64,000 nucleotides of DNA. Source: Apostichopus japonicus (Eukaryota > Echinodermata > Holothuroidea > Aspidochirotida > Stichopodidae). Position 1 is the stretch's first letter; each line of letters opens with the position of its first letter. The position numbers and the translations under genes were made by a program. This document shows, piece after piece, positions 1 through 11,200 of the stretch. Location: the NCBI RefSeq assembly GCF_037975245.1, contig NC_092576.1, forward strand, positions 24,825,611 to 24,889,610, written 5' to 3'. The notes beneath the pieces were generated by a model. The model was not told the origin of the DNA, searched no databases, and saw nothing but the letters and a program-made list of their open reading frames with translations.

Positions 1-484
1 GTAAATAATGTACAATTCTAAACCATTTGATTATTCCTAATTCACAAATTAATAGAGATTTTTAATATACCTATGAATTAATTGACACCTAACCAGAGAG
101 TGTTGACGATACTATCTTTGGGTTAATATTTGAAGTATTCTCGTCTATTTTATAACATGATTGGAAGAAAACTTTCATTCTGCTTGCGAGCTCAACTTGA
201 GTTAGAAATAAGTATATGTTACTTATAAAATGAGCTCTGTCATTGGTCAGTGCCAGAAATCTTGTTTGCATAACAGTTGCACCATTCTGCATCATATGTT
301 TGCCTGCTATAGCAATTCTGCTTGACAATCAACTTTGTTTATTGACTGTTCAAGGTTAAGAATGCAAACAAATCCGATGGATTGAATGCTTGGGTGGGTG
401 TCCGATGCCAAGCATCTTGGCATAAACTTTGCTCTAGCAGTTATCAATTCAGCATAGGGTCTTTGCTATATAATACATTCAGCA
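1..484. other. Unannotated AT-rich sequence
   Basis: No coding exon, RNA gene or repeat was recognised here. The only long reading frame (89-328, minus) has no recognisable motif. The stretch probably belongs to an intron or upstream part of the STAC-like gene, because the C1-domain exons expected 5' of the first visible exon are not in the window. Confidence 0.4.
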
Positions 485-1213
485 CACTGTGGCTGATATG
501 TCATGTATTTGGCATGGAGTATGCAGTATACTGCATTCCGCACAGTGGCTGATATGTCATGTATTTGGCATGGAGTCTGCAGTATACTGCATTCCGCACA
601 GTGGCTGATATGTCATGTATTCGGCATGGAGTCTGCAGTATACTGCATTCCGCACAGTGGCTGATATGTCATGTATTTGGCATGGAGTCTGCAGTATACT
701 GCATTCCGCACAGTGGCTGATATGTCATGTATTCGGCATGGAGTCTGCAGTATACTGCATTCCGCACAGTGGCTGATATGTCATGTATTTGGCATGGAGT
801 CTGCAGTATACTGCATTCCGCACAGTGGCTGATATGTCATGTATTAGGCATGGAGTCTGCAGTATACTGCATTCCGCACAGTGGCTGATATGTCATGTAT
901 TTGGCATGGAGTCTGCAGAATACTGCATACCGCACAGTGGCTGATGTGTCATGTATTTGGCATGGAGTCTGCAGTATACTGCATTCCGCACAGTGGCTGA
1001 TATGTCATGTATTTGGCATGGAGTCTGCAGTATACTGCATTCCGCACAGTGGCTGATATGTCATGTATTTGGCATGGACTCTGCAGTATACGGCATTCTG
1101 CACAGTGGCTGATATGTCATGTATTAGGCATGGAGTCTGCAGTATACTGCATTCCGCACAGTGGCTGATATGTCATGTATTTGGCATGGAGTCTGCAGTA
1201 TACGGCATTCAAA
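485..1213. repeat. Minisatellite, 56-bp unit, about 13 copies
   Basis: Near-identical units of 56 bp run head to tail; the landmark GCATTCCGCACAGTGG recurs at 533, 589 and so on. Most copies differ by single substitutions (tattTggc, tattCggc or tattAggc). The unit carries the near-palindrome CTGCAGTATACTGCA. The array most likely lies in an intron 5' of the first visible STAC-like exon. The reading frames across it are repeat artefacts. Confidence 0.95.
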
Positions 1214-1225
1214 ATAGTAGTCTCA

Positions 1226-1625
1226 ATCTGTGTAATAAAGTCATCATAAAGTCAAATATGTAAATACATTAAATATCCTCTCAGCTATGTGGTAAATTAA
1301 GCACATAGAGTCAAATATGTAATACATTAAATATCGTCTCGGCTATGATATCAAGTCAGCACATAGAGTCAAATAAGTAATATATTAAATATCGCCTCAG
1401 CTATGTAATAAAGTCAGCTCACTGAGTCAGATATGTAAATACATTAAATATCGTCTCTGCTATTTGGTAAAGTCAGTGCATAGAGTCAGATATGTAAATA
1501 CATTAAATATCCTCTCAGCTATGTGGTAAATTCAGCACACAGAGTCGAATATGTAATACATTAAATATCGTCTCAGCTATGTGGTAAAGTCAGTACATAG
1601 AGTCAGATATGTAGTACATTAAATT
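1226..1625. repeat. Minisatellite, about 60-bp unit, about 7 copies
   Basis: A second, more diverged array follows the 56-bp array almost directly. Its unit has the landmarks ACATTAAATATCGTCTCAGC and a following TATGTGGTAAAGTCAG. Unit length varies by one or two bases through loss of an A in GTAAATACATT. It is unrelated in sequence to the array before it. Confidence 0.9.
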
Positions 1626-2084
1626 ATATATATATGATTCAACACTGTTTTCCTTTGTTATTTCCAACAAAATCCCTTTAATTGGTGACTTATGATATCC
1701 TTCACATTTTATAGGGTTAAGAATTCCATGAGCTGCCTGCATGTGTACATTTAAGTCTCCTACTAGTATCACCTCTGCTTCTGTGCTTGGTTATGGCTAT
1801 AGACCCAAACATGTTTTTATGAGCTTAAATAACCTCTGTTAAAAGCATCTTATTCTTTCTTTTCTTTTCTTCTCTCTCCCTCCCTCTCTCACCTCCTATC
1901 ATCTCTGCCTCTTTTGGCTTCTCGGTAAAACTTCCTGCCTCAAATGCTTTAATATTTGCACATCTTCCCTAAATAAACTAATACTGTTGGTGCGTGTGTG
2001 TGATGTTATCCCTGTTGTGTCTGTGTTGCGGTGCTGCCGTGTATTACTCTGCCATTGTTTTTGCCGTGATTATTTATTTATTAG
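1626..2084. other. Intron sequence ahead of first visible STAC-like exon
   Basis: Non-repetitive AT-rich sequence with a pyrimidine-rich tract at 1855-1900 (TCTTTTCTTCTCTC-like). It ends in a usable 3' splice site, TTATTTATTAG, at 2084. No coding region was recognised. Confidence 0.45.
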
Positions 2085-2263
2085 ACGTTTAAGAATGTCT
2101 AGTCTGGACAGATTCTCAGCATTGAATTTCAGTTCTAATAACTCTTCTGACTTGCCTAACACTAACCTACTCACATCATTCCACGACAGTCCTAGCCACA
2201 GCGACGAGAGACGTAAGATCTTACAGCAGTGCGGAAAGAGTGTCTCCTTGGATCACGAGAAAG
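2085..2263 (+). CDS. Stac: STAC-like exon a (Ser/Asn-rich linker)
   Basis: The acceptor is TTATTTATTAG and the donor AAG|GTAAAC. The frame reads RLRMSSLDRFSALNFSSN and ends KSVSLDHEK plus one base, which joins GA of the next exon to make Gly. The Met at 2095 is preceded by in-frame coding sequence after the acceptor, so I treat it as internal rather than as the start. It could be an alternative start if a promoter lies just upstream. Confidence 0.65.
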
Positions 2264-5200
2264 GTAAACTGGTTCATCTATCCCTCATTAGTTTGAAATG
2301 TATTATTTTATGCTTCTAAAACTAATTAATTAATTCAGAAGCTCACTCCATCTGTATTTAATGTGCAAGTTGCAATGGTATATATGCAGAACAGAAGCCC
2401 TTCATAGTTTTATGTTAAATCATATTACAAAGTAAAACATTAAATAAACAATACCCTCTTACAAGCTCAACTCTTTCTGGCTCATCAACTTTCCTGCTCC
2501 TCCTCCTCATTCTCCTCCTCCATCATTGATGTGGATTTAATCATTATCCTTTATATTCTATCCCAAGATTTCATTAATTGTCTCAATTGAGTTTAGTTGT
2601 GTACTTTACGATCTTCCCTGCCTATAGCAAATACCCGAGTTCTTAATGCTAGCCATACTCAATGCTCCTCTGAACAAATTCATGATTAAACACACAGTGT
2701 ACGTTTTCAATGGTCAAGCCAAATTTGTCTTCACACAGGAAAGTAGTGCTGGCCATTGTGTTTACAATCATAAGGTGGCTGGTCAATGAATTAGGTGTTA
2801 TCAAGGATGAATCCTAATGGCAGTACTTGCAGTAGTGTTATGCTACCAAGTAACAAATTATTAATGCTTGAGTGAATTTGGTTTCTATATAGGTAGGCCT
2901 GACCATCATGTGGGCACCAATGAAAGTGACATTTAAATACCCCCTCCCCCCCCCTCCTGTTCATAAGTGCAAACTTCAATAATTGACAATTTCACATCTG
3001 TTCTCTCATTTCTATTGAGGATACTACTATGTTCATATAATTTAAACTATTATATCATTTACATTTCATCCACTGAAGGACCAAGAGAGGATGAAAGACG
3101 GTTGATAGCATCAGCTGTGGCAGTATCAGCATCTCCAGTAAGTAGCTAATACCGTAATCACATGTACAGCATCTCCCGTAAGTAGCTAATACCGTAATCA
3201 CATGCACAACATCTCCAGTAAGTAGCTAATACCGTAATCACATGCACAACATCTCCAGTAAGTAGCTAATAGCGTAATCACATGTACAACATCTCCAGTA
3301 AGTAGCTAATGCCGTAATCACATGTTCAACATCTCCAGTAAGTAGCTAATAGCGTAATCACATGTACAACCTCTCCAGTAAGTAGCTAATACCGTAATCA
3401 CATGTACAACATCTCCAGTCAGTAGCTAATATCGTAATCACATGTACAATATCTCCAGTCAGTAGCTAATACCGTAATCACATGTACAACATCTCTAGTA
3501 AGTAGCTAATACCGTAATGACATGTACAACATCTCCAGTAAGTAGCTAATACCGTAATGACATGCACAACATCTCCAATAAGTAGCTAATACCGTAATCA
3601 CATGTACAGCATCTCCAGTAAGTAGCTAATACTGTAATCACATGCACAACATCTCCAGTAAGTAGCTAATACCGTAATGACATGCACAACATCTCCAGTA
3701 AGTAGCTAATACCGTAATCACATGTACAACATCTCCATTAAGTAGCTAATACCATAATCACATGTACAGCATCTCCAGTAAGTAGCTAATACTGTAACAC
3801 ATGTACAGCATCTCCCGTAAGTAGCTAATACCGTAATCACATGCACAACATCTCCAGTAAGGAGCTAATACCATAATCACATGCACAACATCTCCAGTAA
3901 GTAGCTAATACGGTAATCACATGTACAACATCTCCAGTAAGTAGCTAATACCGTAATCACATGTTCAACATCTCCAGTAAGTAGCTAATAGCGTAATCAC
4001 ATGTACAACCTCTCCAGTAAGTAGCTAATACCGTAATCACATGTACAATATCTCCAGTCAGTAGCTAATACCGTAATCACATGTACAACATCTCCAGTCA
4101 GTAGCTAATACTGTAATCACATGTACAACATCTCCAGTAAGTAGCTAATACCGTAATCACATGTACAACCTCTTTAATTCACCCTTCTTTATATCCAAAT
4201 GAAGGAAGCATATAAAAATAAGATTAGTAACTAATCTAGTAAATAATACACTAGTAAATATAGTTATCTAGTCTGCTGAGAATAGTAATTATAATCAACT
4301 TTCCTGCTAGACTAGTATTGTAACCCATTTAATCTCCCCTGACTGGTAAATATAGCAAGCTAGTTTCTTAAGACTTAACAATTATAGAGAGCTCGGTTGC
4401 TGAGACTACTGTATATGGCATTTTCTCGCTTTAAATATTGCCATCAAACCAGCAGAGTTTCTCAACAAAGACTATTGTTCCTGGAAGTTGAAGTCGACAC
4501 ATCTCAGTTTCAAATGATATGATTGATTGAAACCTGTTATAAACTGTCATGGCTTCTAAATTTGAATCTCTGAGTGTTGTTTAAAAAACCATTATGGGCA
4601 AATCATCCATAATAGATTATGTAAATTTTGAAGGGTTGACGAGTTTGCTGAGATGGGAGATTTCCATCAGCTAGCTAACTAGTCTGGTGAGACTAGGAAA
4701 TACAGTCTAGCTAACTAGTCTGGTGAGACTAGGAAATATAATATAGCTAACTAGTCTGGTGAGACTAGGAAATACAGTCTAGCTAACTAATCTGGTGAGA
4801 CTAGGAAATACAGTCTAGCTAACTAATCTGGTGAGACTAGGAAATACAGACTAGTTAACTAGTCTGGTGAGACTAGGAAATACAGTCTAGCTAACTAGTC
4901 TGGTGAGACTAGGAAATACAGTCTAGCTAACTAGTCTGGTGAGACTAGAAAATATAATATAGCTAACTAGTCTGGTGAGACTAGGAAATACAGTCTAGCT
5001 AACTAATCTGGTGAGACTAGGAAATACAGTCTAGCTAACTAATCTGGTGAGACTAGGAAATATAGTCTAGCTAACTAGTCTGGTGAGACTAGGAAATACA
5101 GTCTAGCTAACTAGTCTGGTGAGACTAGGAAATACAGTCTAGCTAACTAGTCTGGTGAGACTAAGAAATAGTCTAGCTAACTAGTCTGGTGAGACTAGGA

Positions 5201-8200
5201 AATACAATCTAGCTAACTAGTCTGGTGAGACTAGGAAATAGTCTAGCTAACTAGTCTGGTGAGACTAGAAAATACAGTCTAGCTAACTAGTCTGGTGAGA
5301 CTAGGAAATACAGTCTAGCTAACTAATCTGGTGAGACTAGGAAATACAGTCTAGCTAACTAGTCTGGTGACACTAGGAAATACAGTCTAGCTATCTAGTC
5401 TGGTGAGACTTGGAAATACAGTCAAGCTAACTAGTCTGGTGAGACTAGGAAATAGTCTAGCTAACTAGTCTGGTGAGACTAGCAAATACGGTCTAGCTAA
5501 CAAGTCTGATGAGACTAGGAAATAGAGTCTAGCTAACTAGTCTGGTGAGACTAGGAAATACAGTCTAGCTAACTAGTCTGGTGAGACTAGGAAATACAGT
5601 CTAGCTAACTAGTCTGGTGAGACTAGGAAATACAGTCTAGCTAACTAGTCTGGTGAGACTAGAAAATATAATATAGCTAACTAGTCTGGTGAGACTAGGA
5701 AATACAGTCTAGCTAACTAATCTGGTGAGACTAGGAAATACAGTCTAGCTAACTAATCTGGTGAGACTAGGAAATATAGTCTAGCTAACTAGTCTGGTGA
5801 GACTAGGAAATACAGTCTAGCTAACTAGTCTGGTGAGACTAGGAAATACAGTCTAGCTAACTAGTCTGGTGAGACTAAGAAATAGTCTAGCTAACTAGTC
5901 TGGTGAGACTAGGAAATACAATCTAGCTAACTAGTCTGGTGAGACTAGGAAATAGTCTAGCTAACTAGTCTGGTGAGACTAGAAAATACAGTCTAGCTAA
6001 CTAGTCTGGTGAGACTAGGAAATACAGTCTAGCTAACTAATCTGGTGAGACTAGGAAATACAGTCTAGCTAACTAGTCTGGTGACACTAGGAAATACAGT
6101 CTAGCTAACAAGTCTGATGAGACTAGGAAATAGAGTCTAGCTAACTAGTCTGGTGAGACTAGGAAATACAGTCTAGCTAACTAGTCTGGTGAGACTAGGA
6201 AATACAGTCAGGAAATCTTGCTTACACTAGTCAGTACAATCAGCTAACCAGTGAGACTGATAAATATAACCAGCTAGTCATGTGAGACTAGCAGATAACA
6301 GCTAATTACTGAATGTTAAATCTGAGCACTACTACTTCAGTTTGAGGGTTATTATTCTATAAATACTTTCCAGCCAAACCGTGGACATACGGTGTCTTCT
6401 CTTACCGCATCGGTGTTGTCTCCACGAATATTACGGCGTCGTCACCATCATGCTGCCACCATCCCCAAAATATCATCTTCATTGGAAGATGAGTTACTGA
6501 AGCGATACAGAGATCGCATTCTATCAGCTCAGACCAACAAGGTGACGATATAACACCCATGCCCCGCTGCTGTCACTCAATGTTTGTTGAATATGACTCT
6601 AACAAACCTAACAGTCAACTTATTGTAGTGTTTATACTCGTCGATCAGCTGTGCTGCCCTTCCACAACAACTACTACAGTAGATGCTATACTCTGACTTC
6701 AAACAAAGATAATTACTTCCATTTTAGTCTCAATCTATTTTTTAGCATTGTTCCATCATTGTGTGGTTAATGTTCACTCTTTTTCTTTGAACCATTGTTC
6801 AGTTCATGTTGAATATTAAAATACAGAGTAAATTCCCTTGAGGATATACTGAATGGATATCTGAAAGCTTTCCAACAAAACTGGATCGATGCAACTATCC
6901 ACCACCCTAGACTTAACTTTTGACCTGTAGATCAGTGTATCACCCTGGATAGAGAAACTATTTGATGCAAAAATTGATTTGCAATGACATCATGCTGGCT
7001 TTCTTCATTTAATATAATAATAATTGTATACATGGCCATCATGATAGGCGCCACAGTTAACAAAGTTCACAAAAAAGGAAAATGTGTGAAATAGTCATGA
7101 TCCAAAGGAAATATTGTGAAGCATCTTTAATGCAAGTGTTAAGAATATTCAAACTTGTTTTGAACACTGCCTGAGATAATGTGGACAAGTTCAGATCACG
7201 GGGATGGGAAACTATGTTTGTGATGAAAGAATTTGAAGACACTTTTCATCAGATTTGTGTCCTGTGTGGTGAACCTCTGTTGTATGACTAGGATTGGCTA
7301 TCATTTTCTGACCGTGGTTTCTATTTGTAGTGAGTAAAGACAAAACATAATTGCCATAATCTGGTTTATCGTAAATTAATATGGGGATTGCAAAAGAAAG
7401 GGAATATCAATATATAAATGCTAAGGGAATTTATTAAAAGGAGACAGTCTTAATAAAGTATTAAAAGACCAAAAGTCATCCAGGTTTCAAAGAAAATGCT
7501 GCAATGTCCACAGAGACTGTGTAAATGTCCACAGAGAGTGTGTAAATGTCCACAGAGACTGTATTAAATAGTGTATTAAATAGAAGCCCTGCCTAGTTTC
7601 CTGGCCCTTGTCCCCTCCCTAACTAACAAGATCTGTTAATAGTTGTTGTACTGCAGTATTGTAAAGTCCTCCTTATACCCATACAACCCTTCCTTCCAGT
7701 TAATATATCCTGTCTTACATATAGTACTTCAGGAGACTTTCATAAAGTCCTCGGTGTATAATGATTATATACATTCTGTAATTTTGATTTTGTTTCTTGT
7801 CTTAATGTGTATATTTGTCTGCAATCATAGAATCTTGTTCAGCTTGTAAAATAGTTTATTAAGTTATCTCCTGAATGAGCCGATCTACGTCATATGTTTT
7901 CTCGATCTATATCAATATTTATGATGTGCATCTGTGTGGTTCCCATACAGAGTAGTCTATAAACATTGGTGTTTCTTTCATTTAATGCTTGAAGTGACAG
8001 GAGGTAAGCAGGCCCTCCCCCCACCCCCCCCCCCCACCCCCATCCCCTTGTGATTTCTGTATTCGGGCAGTTTCCTTGGAAGCGTTGTTGTTCTCTTAAG
8101 TGATTGTAATAATAAACAGCTTTAGAAGAACCAATAATAATGCAAACAAACTGAGAGAATAGCATAAACTGAGTCATTTTGTATGTATTTTAAATCCTCC

Positions 8201-11200
8201 TGCAAGTAGGAACTCGCAAAGAAGCCATCATTGGCTTATCAAAGCCGCAAGCTGACCAAAGTCATGTTTAACGTCCATGATTATGAATTGTCAATTGCCA
8301 ACAACTCTGTAACTGGACGACATACATTAATCTTGGATTGACTCGAACTCGGGACCTTATGATTGGAAGGCACCGGAGTTAAACACTGAGCTAACACTCC
8401 ACGATGTAGATGTAGTATCCATGTAGAATGTAGACACCATGCACTTATTAGATCTCCATATGTACAGGGTTGACTTTGAGGAGTAAACAAAGACAAGGAC
8501 AAAGACTCCCATTACACCATGTCTGTGTGGTTATCATCCGATATGTTCCCTGTTTATTAGAAAATGAGAATAGCAAAGTGATGAATTGTACAAATAGCAC
8601 CACCAGTTACTTTTGATAGTTTCCGTTTTTACAGGACGCAAATAAGCCCAGACAGTCCACTCATCAGTTTGTGGTCCTGTATGATTTTGAAGGGATGTTA
8701 CGAGATGATCTAACACTAAGGTAAACCATGGTTCATTGCTTCATAACAGTATATCTTGATATCCATTCAATGTTACAAGGTGATCTAACACTAAGGGTAC
8801 AACATGGTTCATTGCTTCATATCAGTTTGGCTTGATATCAGTTGGATGTTATGAGGTGCTCTAACAGTAGGCCCAATGTAAACCATGGTTCATTGCTTCA
8901 TAACAGTTTGACCTGATATTAATTGAATGTTACGAGGTGATCTAACACTAAGGGTACATTATGATTTATTGCTTCATAACATCATCATGATATGAATTGG
9001 ATGTTACAAGGGGATCTAACACTAAGGTAAACCAAGAATCATATATTGCTTTATAACAGTTTGGCTTGATATCAATTGAAACTTTCGAGGCGATCTAACA
9101 CTAAGGTAAACCATGGTTCATTGCTTCATACAGTATGGCATGATATCAAATGAATGTTACGAGATGATCTAACACTAGTTGAACACCATGATTCATTCGA
9201 GTTGTTTCAGGTGTAAGAATTAATCATCTAGTCTTATTTAATTTCCTTTTATCACAATTATGATGCATTTATCATTATTTCATTCACAGGGCTGGAGAAC
9301 TCATACGAGTCCTGAGTGGTAGGAATGCTGAATGGTGGAAGGTAAAGAGTTAGGATAATAAATAATTTTGCAAGTAATAAAAAAGTTTAACCCCTGATCG
9401 ACCTCATGAGAGGTCCTGCGGGGGATAATAGATTTGTTTTAAAGAAAGACAACATTTTTTTCCTGGTTGTTTTGAGGATCAGTTGTCTTTGTTGAGCCAG
9501 GGAATGGCTGATAAGTGAAGTACTGTTTACAATAGCATTGAATAGAAAGCCATGGGTGAATGAAGGGAACGAACCCGAAGTCGGGGACAAAGGAGCCAGT
9601 GAGCCTGGAGAGATTTCTAGGATCACAATACAGATAATATCTCTACTGTATGCTTCAATACAAAACACATGCTACCAACTATGGCTTTATCACATTGTTA
9701 AAATCCAGCTCAGCAATAATTTATTTCTCTCAATATTTGTCTCTCAGCAAGCTTTGATGTGTTTTGTTTGAAAAAACAGAATAACCAAGGTTTGCATGCA
9801 AAGTGATTTTAATACAAGTGTGGATGCTATGGTCATTCCTTAAGAGCCTCACATAAATAGTCAAGTTTTATTTGAGATAAGGTAGTAAAGATGAAAATAA
9901 TGAAGTTTCCCAATTTTTTTTGTGGCATGTTGGTTCGTAGCTACAACAGAAAGGGAGAGAAAATATTGAGAACCTAAATAGCATATAAGCTCACCCATTG
10001 AAATTCACCAGATGTAATATATTGGCAGGTGTGCAATAATCATTAACTTAGATTTGGTGAAATTTTCACAAATCTTTATGTCGGTAGTTGTCATTCAGAA
10101 GATAATTATTAGTTGTTGGTGCTTGATTCATCAGTTTACATCCCCTTTACTACTATCTTAGTAGAGTCTAGCTTCTGTCAGTAATCTGAACCCTTGTTAG
10201 TTCGGCATAAGAGTATCACACTTTATTCCATTCTTTTTCAAACATAATTTGCTTCATGCAACTTTACTCTCCTAGTTTTGTTTCTTTCTCAGGGAGAGGT
10301 TGACGGAAGGATTGGTTTCTTTCCGTCTTTCTGCGTGACACCCATCTATGCTAATGAGAGTGTAATGAGAGTCAATACTGGAATCAGGGCCGCCCAAGAA
10401 CATATTGATGGAATAAACCTCAGGCAACATCAGGTAGGAGGATCCCTCGTAGTGGTAACTCCAAAACTTACTGGTTTGAAGATTTACTAGCAACGAGCTT
10501 ACCTGTCTCCCCACGACCATAGCACCACTTTCTACCGTGCCTAGAATGAACTAGTAACCTTTTAACACTGCGCGCCCTCTATGAGCAGCTCACCCGGTCA
10601 AGGCCCTTCCTTTTCATGAGACCACTTCCTTTTCAAAAGTGGCCAGCTTCACCCAGGGGCCGAGAAGTAGCCCTCTCCGAATCCTTGAGGGGCTACCCTC
10701 GCCTCCCCCATGGAGATCGCGATAGCGATATGCTGCGGTCCCGTCTCCAGGTCTCCCAGGGTCTTTATTTCTCTCTGACCCCGTCGGTTCCTTGCGGAGC
10801 CCTGTCCGGATCCGCTCCGGTTCGGCCCCAGTTCCTACTCTCTACTTGGGGACTGGCTCTTTCTTGGCGATTTGGCCTTCCTCATTGGAGCCTTGCCTTT
10901 CCCCATCCCAATTGGTCATACTCAATCCGGACGACGCCGGGACTGCAGGAGGCACTCTACTTCTTTCTCCCCCTCTCCCTCCTCTCTTCTTTCCCTCTGT
11001 CTATCTCCCTCTGCTCCCTGTTGGGAGCTCCCTTCACCTTCTACTCCTCATCCTTCCTCTTCCTCTCCCGTCTCTCTCACTGCATCTCCCTCACTCAGGG
11101 GAGCATTAGAGTTGGGGATCTCAACCGACATCCCCTGAAGCCTATTTCTCTGCCTCATAAACCAGGTGTCTATTTCCTGCGATTGAAAACTTAATGCACA

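Noticed and set aside
2095-2319. Met at 2095 as the true start of the STAC-like gene
   Set aside because: It lies ten bases after a good acceptor, and the family needs a C1 domain upstream, so an internal exon is more likely; not excluded.
3129-4170. CRISPR-like regular array
   Set aside because: The repeats are contiguous with no unique spacers, and the context is an animal intron.
8340-8394. A tRNA gene on the minus strand
   Set aside because: The A and B boxes are there, but the arms do not form a full cloverleaf and the same body occurs at 45.7 kb, so it is a SINE.
10616-11194. 192-codon plus-strand frame as a gene
   Set aside because: It lies wholly within the element with 95-bp inverted ends, is CT-rich and has overlapping frames open in other phases; no motif was recognised.
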